From positions 62,001 through 126,000 of the forward strand of contig NZ_AP024202.1 in NCBI RefSeq assembly GCF_021654855.1: a stretch of 64,000 bases of DNA, read 5' to 3'. Under the pieces are notes generated by a model that worked only from the letters and a program-made list of their open reading frames with translations, had not been told where the DNA came from and made no database searches. Source of the stretch: Thiomicrorhabdus immobilis. Lineage in GTDB: Bacteria; Pseudomonadota; Gammaproteobacteria; Thiomicrospirales; Thiomicrospiraceae. Positions 8,091 to 17,313 of this stretch are shown here, one piece after another; positions within the stretch are counted from its first letter, which is position 1; every line of letters starts with the position of its first letter. The position numbers were made by a program, and so were the translations under genes.

Positions 8091-10180
8091 TGTTTTTCTG
8101 CTGGTTTATCGTTACGCGGATTTTGTTGAAATTGATATTCAAACTTACGTTTTAAGAACAGGCCTGGTTGATCCGGAATCTGCTTCAACCAGTTCTGTCT
8201 GGCCTGTTCGTCTTCAGTCAATTTAGGCTGATTTCCGGTACCATCTGCATTGACGGATTGCTGATCCGGGTTGTTTGGAGAATCAGAATTTAACTTAGAA
8301 GGCGCGGCATTTTTCTGTTCTTTAGCGGACTGATCCGTGTGGTTCTCATCCTGATTTGAAGATTGACCATCTTCCGCCAGCGCCGGCTGGTTTAAATCAT
8401 TGTCAGCGGTATTTGAGTGATTGGCTTGAGTTGCCTGATTATGCTTTTTGCCGTCTTGATTATCCTTTGAAAGGTTATTGTCGGCTTTGCCATTACCGTT
8501 GGGTTGATTGCTGTTCTTGCCATTCATTGATGGCTCGGAGTTCACATCCTTTTTACCCTGCTCGGACTGCGAAGCTTGGTCTGTATTTTGTTGTTTGGAG
8601 GCGTTTTCCTGGTTGTTTCCCGTATTGTAAGAGGGGGAGGATTGTTGGTTTTGTTTGTCCGAAACGGTGTTTTTTTGTGGTTCGCCAGGTTGTTTGTCTT
8701 GGGTGTTGTCAGCTTTTTCATTTTGTTGACCTTGCTGGTTTTGCCCGTTATTTTGAGGTGATTGTTGGTTCAACAAGTTGTTCACCACGGCTAGATTACT
8801 CTGCGCTTCCTTAAAATCAGGGTCAAGCTGCAGGGCTTTTTCATAGGCTTTTGCTGCCTCTTGTAGGTTTCCAGAAAGTGCCAAAGCATTCCCTTGATTG
8901 TAGTGACCAACCGGGGATTTATCCAAAGCAAACAGTTTAGCCGCTTCAGCATATTTTCCCTGGCGGTAGAGTGCACTGGCACGCCATTGGGCGTTTTCAA
9001 ACAAGGCACTGGCCGCTTCATATTTTTTCTCCTCCCAGGCATCGTAACCCTGTTGATCGGGCGATTTGAACATTGATGATAAGGCCGGCAATTCAGAGAG
9101 CCACTCTTTCGCATAACTCGGTTGAGGGGTGAATAAGGAGGCGGGGGTGACCACGATTAAGGTTAAGCTCAGTAAAGTACCGCGTCTGAAAATAAAAGCC
9201 ACCAGTGGAATAATAATAAACAAGAAATAAGCACCGATATCTAGAGGGTGTTTTACCTCTTTTTTGTGCTGGTCATCGGCACTATCTTCCGTGCTTGCCA
9301 GTTTGGGAGGCAGTAACGCTTGCACATCCTGCTCACCGGGAATCAACCTTACCCATTTGATGTTGGTTTCTTGGCTGAGTTTTTCAAAACGTTGTATCGG
9401 TAGCTTAGGCATAATCAGCTTATTTTCATTGTCTTTCAACAAGCCATAGTTAGGTATTTGGACAACGCCACCGGTATCGGTGCCGACAGTCATTACGGTC
9501 ATGCTATAAGAGTGGGATTTGACCCAGTCGCTGACCTGGGTGATTTCATCCTCCTCAATATCATCCGTAATCCACAGAATGTGGCCTTGGGTGATATTCG
9601 CACCTTTGAAGAGTTTAGAGGCCTGTTCAAAGCCCAAAATCGGTTTAGCACCGTAATTGGGCATCATCACCGGATTAAGGCTGGGTAGCAGGCCTAACAG
9701 GGTTTTGTTGTCTTCTGAAATCGGGCTTATGGTATGTGCAGAACCGGCATAAGCGACCATGCCGGTGGCATATTCGGGATGCTGTTTGAGCAAGTCGGTT
9801 ATTTTGTATTTGACACGAGAGATACGGTTGGGGCTTAGGTCGTCGGCCAACATGGAGAGCGACAAATCCAATACGATCACCACACCTTGTTGGTTTTTTT
9901 GAGCCGGAACCTCAATCGACTTGATCCACGGGCCGGATAGCGCCAGAATGGCAAAAATCCAAGCGATGCTCAAACCGATGTATCCCATTTTTTCATTGAA
10001 GGAAGGTTCTGTACTGCTATTCTCACCAAGCAATAAACTACGGAATTTAGGGTCAATGACCTTGTGCCATGCGCCTTGTTTACGATTGGCTTGCCAGGCA
10101 CGTAAAATAATCCAAGCAATGGGTAGAAGCGCCAAAAACCACCAAGGGCGTAAAAAGTGAATGCTGTTCAATACTTCCAT
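8084..10180 (-). CDS. BatB-BatC fusion (VWA domain plus TPR), operon copy 1
   Basis: A 698-residue membrane protein. Two membrane segments (about 12-26 and 69-85) precede a von Willebrand A domain with the metal-site motif DLSLS and later WITDDIEE; a further segment near residue 315 closes the BatB part. A tetratricopeptide region follows (about 375-470, including PVGHYNQGNALALSGNLQEAAKAYEKAL with BatC character). Then comes a long, low-complexity tail of about 170 residues dominated by N, Q, D, K and S, ending in a charged stretch. The start overlaps the batA stop by one base (TAATG). The VWA/TPR protein probably assembles with BatA and BatD under control of the MoxR ATPase. The Q/N-rich tail is probably disordered. 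A one-mismatch palindrome copy lies at 8157-8168. Confidence 0.87.
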   Translation of the reverse strand: MEVLNSIHFLRPWWFLALLPIAWIILRAWQANRKQGAWHKVIDPKFRSLLLGENSSTEPSFNEKMGYIGLSIAWIFAILALSGPWIKSIEVPAQKNQQGVVIVLDLSLSMLADDLSPNRISRVKYKITDLLKQHPEYATGMVAYAGSAHTISPISEDNKTLLGLLPSLNPVMMPNYGAKPILGFEQASKLFKGANITQGHILWITDDIEEDEITQVSDWVKSHSYSMTVMTVGTDTGGVVQIPNYGLLKDNENKLIMPKLPIQRFEKLSQETNIKWVRLIPGEQDVQALLPPKLASTEDSADDQHKKEVKHPLDIGAYFLFIIIPLVAFIFRRGTLLSLTLIVVTPASLFTPQPSYAKEWLSELPALSSMFKSPDQQGYDAWEEKKYEAASALFENAQWRASALYRQGKYAEAAKLFALDKSPVGHYNQGNALALSGNLQEAAKAYEKALQLDPDFKEAQSNLAVVNNLLNQQSPQNNGQNQQGQQNEKADNTQDKQPGEPQKNTVSDKQNQQSSPSYNTGNNQENASKQQNTDQASQSEQGKKDVNSEPSMNGKNSNQPNGNGKADNNLSKDNQDGKKHNQATQANHSNTADNDLNQPALAEDGQSSNQDENHTDQSAKEQKNAAPSKLNSDSPNNPDQQSVNADGTGNQPKLTEDEQARQNWLKQIPDQPGLFLKRKFEYQFQQNPRNDKPAEKQW

Positions 10181-11205
10181 TAAGCACCCACCTTTCTAAG
10201 TTGTGACCATGCCAGCAACAGGCTTAAAAGAAAAGCCAACGACAGTGGCCATGGATAAAACTCGGTACGTAGTCGGTAGCTGAATATCTCATGTTCCACC
10301 GATTCCAGTTGATTGATGTGCTGGTAAATCTGGGCGAGTTGTTCGGTGTCATTCGCCAAGAAGAACTGGCCGCCGGTTTGGTCTGAAATTTTGGTCAAGG
10401 TATCGATATCCATATCGGATTTATTGGTCATGAAGATATCGAGACCGGTACGGCTTTTTACTCGGCCGACACCGACGGTATAGATTTTCAATCCCATTTG
10501 TTGGGCTTTCTGAGCCGCATCCAAAGGATTTACATTGCCTGCGGTATTGGAACCATCGGTAAGTAAAATCAGCACGGCATTATGGCCGCTGTTGGTTTCG
10601 TAAAGGTGTTTCAGGGTTAGACCGATGGCATCACCAATGGCGGTGTTATTGCCGGCCATACCTATTTCCGCTTCATCAAGCAGGGTGTTAACGGTTTTCA
10701 GGTCGTAAGTCAGCGGGCTTTGTAAAAAGGCTTGGGTGCCAAAGACGATTAACCCCATTCGGTCACCCTGGCGGCGGTTGATGAATTCCGATACCACCGA
10801 TTTTACCGCCACTAAACGGTTTACCTCATCACCTTTTAAATACATATCCGCTTTTTGCATGCTGCCGGATAAATCCACCGCCAGGATAATCTCTTTACCA
10901 CTGGCCTGAAAGGGGGTGGTATCCAAATAAAGAACCGGACGGGTGGCGGCAACAATCAAACTCAGCCACAGCAATATGGCCAGCAACGGAATACGTTTTG
11001 TCGTCTGGCTGGCTTCAATCAAGTTTTCGGTAGGTAGTTGGTCCTCAATACGTGCAATGATTTGCGGAGCGAGCAACGGCGAATGTTGTTTATGTAGCGG
11101 TTTGATGGTGCGCCGAATAATCCAAGGTAAAGGCAAGAATGCAAGCATCCAAGGCCAAACAAAGCTTAGATTGGCGAGCGTTTCTAGAAGGTTTCCTAAA
11201 TGCAT
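10180..11205 (-). CDS. batA: BatA-like VWA-domain membrane protein, operon copy 1
   Basis: A 341-residue protein: membrane segments near residues 14-32 and 72-90, a von Willebrand A domain from about residue 104 to 300 with a canonical metal-ion-dependent adhesion motif (ILAVDLSGSM) and LTDGSN, and a C-terminal membrane helix (about 315-335). This is the standard BatA layout. One-base overlaps with both neighbours (TAATG at each junction) show tight translational coupling. Compared with the second copy at 58948-60111, this BatA keeps the intact DxSxS motif, so it is the better candidate for a metal-dependent partner of MoxR. Confidence 0.88.
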   Translation of the reverse strand: MHLGNLLETLANLSFVWPWMLAFLPLPWIIRRTIKPLHKQHSPLLAPQIIARIEDQLPTENLIEASQTTKRIPLLAILLWLSLIVAATRPVLYLDTTPFQASGKEIILAVDLSGSMQKADMYLKGDEVNRLVAVKSVVSEFINRRQGDRMGLIVFGTQAFLQSPLTYDLKTVNTLLDEAEIGMAGNNTAIGDAIGLTLKHLYETNSGHNAVLILLTDGSNTAGNVNPLDAAQKAQQMGLKIYTVGVGRVKSRTGLDIFMTNKSDMDIDTLTKISDQTGGQFFLANDTEQLAQIYQHINQLESVEHEIFSYRLRTEFYPWPLSLAFLLSLLLAWSQLRKVGA

Positions 11206-11714
11206 TATTGGTGGTGTCCTTTAATCCATTTTTTGGCGTAGTCCTGCCAAATCTCAACGGCTTGTACAGATGAAAGTTGTATTGGGTTAGGCTCAGTGCT
11301 ATCAGCATGTTCAGGTTGATAGGCCAATTTTAAGATTTCTAGCAGGTTTTCTGGTTGCGGAATATAGCTTGCTGTAGCAGATAAAAAATCCAACCAGGCC
11401 TGGTCATATAACGCCGCAGTACTTGAGCGTCCGTAAGCGGTAACCGCAACCCGTTTCAAAATGGCGTTAATCTCAGAGATTTTATGGGTATCGCCGCTAT
11501 CGGCTTTTAATAAGATGGCGTCTATCTGCTTCAAGGCCGAACGTCGGTAGATATTGCGGCGTCTTAAATCGAGGTAATACCAGATGGCGCCGGCTATGAT
11601 CGCAACAATACTGAACAGTAAAATCCACCAGCTAAACGCCAAAGGCCACCAACCTATGGGGTCCGGTAGTTGAATGTCTTTAAGTTGTTCTAGTAAGGGG
11701 TTATTTGTTTGCAT
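11205..11714 (-). CDS. DUF4381-type membrane protein, operon copy 1
   Basis: A 169-residue protein with a single membrane helix (about residues 27-48, preceded by GWWPLAFSWWILLF, the proline/tryptophan-rich pattern typical of DUF4381) and a cytoplasmic helical domain containing a GRSSTAALYDQAWLDFL segment. DUF4381 proteins are always found between the DUF58 gene and batA, as here, but have no assigned activity. The exact palindrome ACCAGGCCTGGT is embedded in the codons for DQAW (11393-11404). Confidence 0.82.
   Translation of the reverse strand: MQTNNPLLEQLKDIQLPDPIGWWPLAFSWWILLFSIVAIIAGAIWYYLDLRRRNIYRRSALKQIDAILLKADSGDTHKISEINAILKRVAVTAYGRSSTAALYDQAWLDFLSATASYIPQPENLLEILKLAYQPEHADSTEPNPIQLSSVQAVEIWQDYAKKWIKGHHQ
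11393..11404. repeat. Iterated palindrome ACCAGGCCTGGT inside a CDS
   Basis: Exact copy in the DUF4381 gene, read in the frame CAG-GCC-TGG (QAW). Confidence 0.9.
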
Positions 11715-11727
11715 GGAGGGTTACCAA

Positions 11728-12663
11728 CTACTGAATCAATTTTTGCTGTATTAGTGTCATCAGCGGTTCTTGATGTGTGCCAATTTCAATCAATGGAATA
11801 TTCAATTTGGAAAACACCTCCCGGGTTGCATGCCACTGTTCCTGGTAAAGCGTATGGTAAGAGTGGCGTGTTTTCGCCCTAAAGCTATCCAATTTAACCA
11901 GTTTGTCGCTCGATAGATTTTGGGTCATGCTCAACCAACCCAATTTAGGTAGCTCTCGTTCCAGTTTGTCATAGATATGAATCGCCGTGATATCGGTATT
12001 GTGTTTGAGTTTATACAGTTGTGCGCTGGCATGGCTTGCCAGTTGCATCATATCGCCAATTAAAAATACCTGGTTACCGGGTTTATTGACTTTCAAAAGC
12101 TGTTGCAAGGTTTCTACCCAGACCTGGCTATCCGGTGCCATCGGGCGCTTAATCTGCTGTTGCAGTTCTATGCCTTTTTGCAATAGCTGTAATACGGTAT
12201 TTGGGCTTCTTTTAGGGGGAATCCATTGGCTATGCAAGTGGTTGAAGGTGATGCCGCCTACTCGCTCGTTATGGGTCAGTGAGACCCACGCCAAAATAGC
12301 GGCAACATTCAACGCTTGAGCGGTTTTTAAGCGCACTTTGGAGCCAAAAAACAGGTGCGGTGTCTGCTCGGTGATTAACAGAGTAGGGCGTTCATGCTCT
12401 TCCACAAAGACTTTGGTGTGGGTTTTTTGGGTACGGGCGGTGACTCGCCAGTCAATATGGCGAATATCATCGCCAGGCTGATATTGGCGTACTTCGCTAA
12501 AGGTCATTCCCCGGCCTTTACGGATTGCCAGATGGTCACCGCTATTGGCCGCTAAGAGGTTCTGCTGGTGATTGAGCTTTTTTTGTTTCACGTGAAACCG
12601 AAAAGCGACCAACTCAGCCAGTTCACTGTAGAGGGAGTCGGATTGGGTTGATTGATCAGACAT
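11728..12663 (-). CDS. DUF58 protein, operon copy 1
   Basis: A 311-residue cytoplasmic DUF58 protein. The family signature is complete: GRGMTFSEVRQYQPGDDIRHIDWRVTART, quoted here only in parts (GRGMTFSEVRQYQPG and DIRHIDW), around residues 50-78, followed by a degenerate VWA-like fold. DUF58 proteins occur next to MoxR ATPases in nearly all Bat-type clusters. The ATG at 12663 is preferred to an upstream TTG at 12669. A parS-like site lies near the 5' end of the gene, in the codons for FHVK. Confidence 0.88.
   Translation of the reverse strand: MSDQSTQSDSLYSELAELVAFRFHVKQKKLNHQQNLLAANSGDHLAIRKGRGMTFSEVRQYQPGDDIRHIDWRVTARTQKTHTKVFVEEHERPTLLITEQTPHLFFGSKVRLKTAQALNVAAILAWVSLTHNERVGGITFNHLHSQWIPPKRSPNTVLQLLQKGIELQQQIKRPMAPDSQVWVETLQQLLKVNKPGNQVFLIGDMMQLASHASAQLYKLKHNTDITAIHIYDKLERELPKLGWLSMTQNLSSDKLVKLDSFRAKTRHSYHTLYQEQWHATREVFSKLNIPLIEIGTHQEPLMTLIQQKLIQ
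12584..12599. promoter_or_regulatory. parS site (15/16)
   Basis: TGTTTCACGTGAAACC matches the ParB binding consensus TGTTTCACGTGAAACA at 15 of 16 bases, with the 14-base palindrome GTTTCACGTGAAAC perfect. It lies inside the DUF58 coding sequence. A random perfect 14-mer is expected about 0.0002 times in this window. Confidence 0.82.
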
Positions 12664-12737
12664 AAGCAAAAACTTTGGTATTTTGATTTTTGACCATTTG
12701 AGTAAACTTCATCACGCTAATGACCGGTAACCCAAAA

Positions 12738-13718
12738 TCAAGTCACAGGAACAAAATTGAGGATTTGGTCGATGATGTCGTCTGCTGTCACCCCTTGAGC
12801 TTCAGCTTCAAAACCTAAAATCAAGCGATGACGGAAGACATCATGGATCACGGCTTGAACATCATCAGGGCTGACAAAGTTCTTGCCGCTTAACCAGGCG
12901 TGGCTACGTGCACAACGCGATAGAGCGATGGTAGCACGAGGGCTGACGCCGACACTGATGCTATTGTCTAACGCTTCGCTATAACGCTGTGGTTGGCGGG
13001 TTGCCATGACCAATTCAACAATATAGGTTTTGATGGATTCTGCCATGTGTAAATCGAGAATCGCGTCACGCGCGGCGAATAGGTCCGCTTGGGTCAATGC
13101 ATTGAAAACCGGTTTTTGGTTGGCTTGGCGTGCTTCGTTTTCAACCAGCTCTAAAATCTTGTGCTCGCTTTGTGCATCTGGGTAATCGACGTTAACGTGC
13201 ATCATGAAACGATCAAGCTGCGCTTCCGGGAGGGGGTAGGTTCCCTCTTGTTCAAGCGGGTTTTGGGTCGCCATGACCATAAACAGTTTTTCCATTGGCA
13301 AACTACGTTTACCGATACTGACTTGGCCTTCACCCATTGCCTCAAGCAAAGCCGCCTGTACTTTAGCTGGCGCACGGTTTATTTCATCGGCAAGAATCAG
13401 GTTGTGGAAGATGGGGCCGGATTGAAAGACAAATTCGCCTGTTTCTGGACGGTAAATATCGGTGCCGGTAATGTCAGAAGGTAATAAATCGGGGGTGAAC
13501 TGGATGCGGTGAAAAGTCCCTTCCAGCATGTCAGATAACACTTTGATCGCTTTGGTTTTTGCCAGGCCTGGTGGACCTTCGACCAGTAAATGTCCATCCG
13601 ATAACAGCGCAAGCAATAGGCGCTCGGTTAAGTGGGTTTGACCAATGATGTGTTGATTGATATGGGTTTTTAAAGCCTGGAATCGCTCTGACAACTGGGA
13701 TTGAACTGTTTCTGACAC
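12738..13718 (-). CDS. moxR: MoxR-family AAA+ ATPase, operon copy 1
   Basis: A 326-residue AAA+ ATPase. Walker A GPPGLAKT (about residues 39-46), Walker B LILADEINRAP (about 108-118), sensor region MATQNPLEQEGTYPLPEAQLD and the C-terminal lid with SVGVSPRA are all present. MoxR proteins act as chaperone-like ATPases on VWA-domain partners, which here are the downstream BatA and BatBC. First gene of the minus-strand operon. The start is GTG at 13718 with an AGAGGATG ribosome site eight bases upstream. Paralogue at 56292-57266 (first residues of Walker A identical). A one-mismatch palindrome copy (13561-13572) encodes part of the PPGLA Walker loop. Confidence 0.92.
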   Translation of the reverse strand: MSETVQSQLSERFQALKTHINQHIIGQTHLTERLLLALLSDGHLLVEGPPGLAKTKAIKVLSDMLEGTFHRIQFTPDLLPSDITGTDIYRPETGEFVFQSGPIFHNLILADEINRAPAKVQAALLEAMGEGQVSIGKRSLPMEKLFMVMATQNPLEQEGTYPLPEAQLDRFMMHVNVDYPDAQSEHKILELVENEARQANQKPVFNALTQADLFAARDAILDLHMAESIKTYIVELVMATRQPQRYSEALDNSISVGVSPRATIALSRCARSHAWLSGKNFVSPDDVQAVIHDVFRHRLILGFEAEAQGVTADDIIDQILNFVPVT

Positions 13719-13849
13719 AAAATCATCCTCTAACCTGAAATATTGACTTGATAAAGGCCGTTAGAATATCCGTAAGCCTTGATAAATCATCGTTTTTTAA
13801 AAACAATCCAAGCATTATACTGAATGAAATTTAAAAATTGCGAATTCGA

Positions 13850-13885
13850 TTAAGCATCAATCCTATTGTCAGGATTCATGCTTAA
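13850..13885. terminator. Long imperfect hairpin between the MCP and moxR
   Basis: Fifteen-base arms (13850-13864 and 13871-13885; TTAAGCAT... pairing with ...ATGCTTAA) with one mismatch and a six-base loop, 44 bases beyond the chemoreceptor stop. There is no T run, so it may be a Rho-dependent 3' end, an RNA-stabilising hairpin or an operator for moxR. Confidence 0.45.
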
Positions 13886-13928
13886 GTTTAGAGGTTGTGG
13901 AGATGGATGATGTTAAACCAGCCGTCCG

Positions 13929-16900
13929 TTAAGCATGACTGCCTTCATGGTCGATCAGTTGATTTAACAGGGCGACCACCTTATCACTTTGTTGGTCCAT
14001 TTTTGACATAGAAGTTTCCAAAGTTTCGTAATCATCCACTTGGAAAGCATCCATAATGATTTTAATCTGCTGGTGCATCTCCATATGCTCATCACCAAGC
14101 TGTTTCATTAAAGGTAGATGCATAAGTTGCTGTCCACCACCCTGGTAATACCATTTACCTAAAGCACAAGCGGTGTGGTCGATAGCCACCTCATAGGTAA
14201 CGCCGATATCGGCACCATCGATAAATTTACGGATTTTTTGTTTCCATCCCATGTGCGCTTGAATCATCTCTGAATATTGTTTGGCGATGGCTGATTTTTC
14301 AATGATTTTGTTACGAGTGGCAACGATATTCTCTGAGTTATGCAGATTCGGTTTTACATTGTGGTTACTGAGTTTAGTGACCATATCATCAAGATTAAGC
14401 GGTTTTTTGACGATGTCATTCATACCCGCCTGTTCAATGATGGCTAAATAATTATCAGAGTGCCCGGTATAAGCCAGGATTGGCTTGTTATAACCTTTGC
14501 TTCTAAGCTCTTTAGTGGCTTGTAGACCATCCATTCCCGGCATTTCAATATCCATTAAAATCGCATTCGGTTTATAGCGGCCACATTGTAAAATCGCCTC
14601 TCTACCATTCGCGGCGGTTTTGGTTTCATAACCGGCCTTTTTAAGGAACATGGTCGCCACTTTCAAGTTAGAGATATTGTCATCTACTACTAGAACCAAC
14701 TCTGAATTGCTGTTTTTACCCGATTCTTTGGAATGTGCTTCTGTACAGTCGCCTAGTTCAAACGCACCGACCAGTTGATCCATATTATCCGCAACATCGC
14801 TTAAATAATCGGCCAGTGATGAGTTTTCCATGACCAGGGTCGCATTGTGTTCGGCGGCTTGGTTTAGCTTTTGAATGGTGTCGTTTACTTCATCGATTTG
14901 ACTGGACTGCGATTGGGCATTATTGGCAATGCCTGAGATGTTTTCAGACATTTGGTGAACTTGTTGGATAATCTCTTGTAAAGACTGTCCGGTGTTTTGT
15001 ACCTTTTCCGTTCCATCGCTAATTTTTCGTGCGGTCGTTTCAATCAAGCCTTTGATGTCTTTAGCGGCCTCGGCTGATTTTTGCGCTAGGTTTCGCACTT
15101 CACCGGCGACCACGGCAAAACCTCGGCCGTGTTCACCGGCTCTAGCGGCTTCAACCGCGGCATTGAGTGCCAACAGGTTGGTTTGGAAGGCGATACTATC
15201 AATTAAGGTGACAATTCCGGTAATTTGCTCACTGACTTGATTAATCTCATGCATGGCCTGAATCGTTTCATTCATGCTTTGATTACCTTGTTCGACATTT
15301 TTTTGAGTCTGCAGTGCGAGCTCATTAGAAGTGTTTGCCTGCTGTGCGGTTTCATTGACTTTTTCAGTCAGCAAACGCATGGCCGAAGAGGTGGCATGAA
15401 GTTGGTGCCCCTGCTGTTTAATGGATTCAGCCAGGTCTTTGTTACTTTTAGAAACGTGTTCTGCCGACTGGGTCACTTCGGTTGCTTGGTTATTTACTCT
15501 GCAAAATGAAGCTTTTAGTGACTCAATCCCAGCGACTAAATTTTTAATTGTCCAGCCATATTGTCCTGTATGTTGATTTTCTGGCTGAACGGTTAAATCT
15601 TTAGTAGATAAGCCGCCAATTAAACTTGAGATTTCTTTTAAGGTGGTTTGTAAACTATTCATCAGTGTATTGATATCATCCGCTAAGGTTTTATAAAACC
15701 CATCAAGTTGTTCGGTGTCGACACGTGAGTGAAGGCGACCATGACAGGCATCATCAACCAGTTTAGCAATGCTGTCCTGTACAAATTTTTCTTGGAAAAT
15801 ATCCTGCCATTCAATTACCACACCAAGTGGATGACCTTTGGCATCAGCAATAGGGGTTAAAAGAAGTTGTAATTGTGCACCAAAAAACTCGAACTTAAAG
15901 GTTTCGGCCTCTTTCATGGAAATCAGTTTTTCCATAATATGCGGGTTTTTCTCAAATAAACACGCCACACTTTTACCCAATAAATTATTCAGATTGAAAT
16001 CTGGAATCTCTTCCTGAATCTTCGGCTCCAACTCTTTTAAATAGGACTTTAAAGAGTCGTTGAAGTAAGTGATGGTACCGGTTTGGTCGGCCAACATAAT
16101 ATTGGTGTTCAGGTTGTCTAATCCCGCCTCTAAACGGGTAGAGCGTCTTGCCGTGGTGATGACATCATTCTTTTGCGCACCTAGTCGAATCTGCAAGGTT
16201 TTAATGCGTCGATTAATGGTTCCTGAGGTATTTGAACCATGAGTATTGATCTGGCCATTGAGGTTTTCATTGGCGATTTCATCCACCGCGCGAATCGAAT
16301 CATTGATACGTTTTAAGTAGTAGATGACATGGATCGTGGAAAGTAGTGTTAAAAAAATGACAGCATCGTTTAAAAATCCAGGGCGGTACCCATAAATCAA
16401 TGAGTATATTTCTGTACTGATCGCCAACAACGTTGCCGGAATTAATGTCACCAATGGTGGCCAGTGCGCAAGAGGGTTGAAACGACGCCAAAAAGTATCG
16501 ACTTCACCGTGACGGAGTTTGATTTTTTTATCCGCAACCGCCTGGTAAGCCGCTTCTGCCGCTTGAATTTGTGCATCCGACGCAGGGGTACGCACACTCA
16601 TATAGCCAGTGATTTGATTGTTTTCGATTATTGGTGTGGCATTCGCTTCAACCCAGTAGTGGTCGCCGTTTTTACGACGGTTTTTAACAATTTGATGCCA
16701 CGGACGCCCGGCTTGAATAGTGTCCCAAAAATCAGCAAAGACTTGCTCCGGCACATCCGGGTGACGTAATAGATTGTGCGGTTGCCCCATTAACTCTTCA
16801 TAAGTGAAACCACTCGCTTCGACAAAAGCTTCGTTGGCATAGATGATCGTACCTTTTAAATCTGTATGAGAGACAAGTAGAGTATCCGGTTTAAGTCGGT

Positions 16901-16934
16901 GAGCTCTTTGGGTAACGGGTTGATTGTTGCGCAT
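13929..16934 (-). CDS. Chemoreceptor hybrid: PAS - membrane - PAS - MCP - REC - CZB
   Basis: A 1001-residue hybrid. The order is: Aer-type PAS (about 20-125, [20 protein letters not shown]), two close membrane helices (about 155-205), a linker, a second PAS (about 278-395), then the methyl-accepting signalling domain with its conserved tip [21 protein letters not shown] response-regulator receiver follows (about 765-885, phospho-acceptor in [12 protein letters not shown]). Last is a CZB zinc-binding domain (about 905-1000) with the H...C-ALGKWYY...H...H pattern. It probably senses redox or energy state via PAS and feeds CheA; the receiver could provide internal adaptation. CZB binds zinc in other receptors. 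Start at ATG 16934 has AGGA eight bases upstream, better than GTG 16940. No che genes adjoin. Confidence 0.9.
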   Translation of the reverse strand: MRNNQPVTQRAHRLKPDTLLVSHTDLKGTIIYANEAFVEASGFTYEELMGQPHNLLRHPDVPEQVFADFWDTIQAGRPWHQIVKNRRKNGDHYWVEANATPIIENNQITGYMSVRTPASDAQIQAAEAAYQAVADKKIKLRHGEVDTFWRRFNPLAHWPPLVTLIPATLLAISTEIYSLIYGYRPGFLNDAVIFLTLLSTIHVIYYLKRINDSIRAVDEIANENLNGQINTHGSNTSGTINRRIKTLQIRLGAQKNDVITTARRSTRLEAGLDNLNTNIMLADQTGTITYFNDSLKSYLKELEPKIQEEIPDFNLNNLLGKSVACLFEKNPHIMEKLISMKEAETFKFEFFGAQLQLLLTPIADAKGHPLGVVIEWQDIFQEKFVQDSIAKLVDDACHGRLHSRVDTEQLDGFYKTLADDINTLMNSLQTTLKEISSLIGGLSTKDLTVQPENQHTGQYGWTIKNLVAGIESLKASFCRVNNQATEVTQSAEHVSKSNKDLAESIKQQGHQLHATSSAMRLLTEKVNETAQQANTSNELALQTQKNVEQGNQSMNETIQAMHEINQVSEQITGIVTLIDSIAFQTNLLALNAAVEAARAGEHGRGFAVVAGEVRNLAQKSAEAAKDIKGLIETTARKISDGTEKVQNTGQSLQEIIQQVHQMSENISGIANNAQSQSSQIDEVNDTIQKLNQAAEHNATLVMENSSLADYLSDVADNMDQLVGAFELGDCTEAHSKESGKNSNSELVLVVDDNISNLKVATMFLKKAGYETKTAANGREAILQCGRYKPNAILMDIEMPGMDGLQATKELRSKGYNKPILAYTGHSDNYLAIIEQAGMNDIVKKPLNLDDMVTKLSNHNVKPNLHNSENIVATRNKIIEKSAIAKQYSEMIQAHMGWKQKIRKFIDGADIGVTYEVAIDHTACALGKWYYQGGGQQLMHLPLMKQLGDEHMEMHQQIKIIMDAFQVDDYETLETSMSKMDQQSDKVVALLNQLIDHEGSHA

Positions 16935-17172
16935 AATCACAATCCTATTTCGTGTAATCAGTAGTAATTTTGTACTAATGAATGTTAGCTTTTAAAAAAA
17001 TTAAAACTAGCATAGCAAGCAAAGTGCCATTTGTTAACTTAACTTTATGAGAAGTAAGATGAATTTAATTTATGACCTTTAGAAGGAAGATTAATCGCTA
17101 TGATTTTAACAGTGATTTAATTCGCTAACTAAGTCATTTGATGGGATTGACGAGATAACAAGATTTAGAAAC

Positions 17173-17194
17173 AAAAAAAGGGCTAAAAGCCCTT
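17173..17194 (-). terminator. Intrinsic terminator of fhs
   Basis: Seven-base stem AAGGGCT/AGCCCTT (17178-17184 with 17188-17194), three-base loop, followed on the minus strand by a run of seven T. It lies 120 bases past the fhs stop, beyond the palindrome at 17200-17225. Confidence 0.85.
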
Positions 17195-17199
17195 CAAAG

Positions 17200-17225
17200 T
17201 AAACTGACCAGGCCTGGTCAGTTTA
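17200..17225. repeat. Iterated palindrome, 26-bp extended copy
   Basis: Core ACCAGGCCTGGT at 17207-17218 with flanks TAAACTG/CAGTTTA giving a perfect 26-base palindrome, downstream of fhs. Probably a second terminator-like hairpin in tandem with the one at 17173-17194. Confidence 0.9.
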
Positions 17226-17313
17226 TGATGGTTGATAAAAGATAATGCTTTTTAATGCGGTTTAATGAATTTTAATTGCTGTTTGAGTCATTAAGACCAT
17301 AATCGAAACAGGC

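Larger units (their letters stand above)
16941..17313. other. 373-base intergenic region
   Basis: AT-rich gap between fhs and the chemoreceptor, both on the minus strand. It holds a canonical terminator (17173-17194) and an extended iterated palindrome (17200-17225). The remaining stretch up to the chemoreceptor must carry that gene's promoter, but I see no clear -35/-10 pair or RNA gene. Confidence 0.6.

Noticed and set aside
8356-8814. Long open frame on the plus strand opposite the Q/N-rich tail of batBC
   Set aside because: It is antisense to a low-complexity coding region, has an unusual Cys/Leu-rich composition and lacks a ribosome site.
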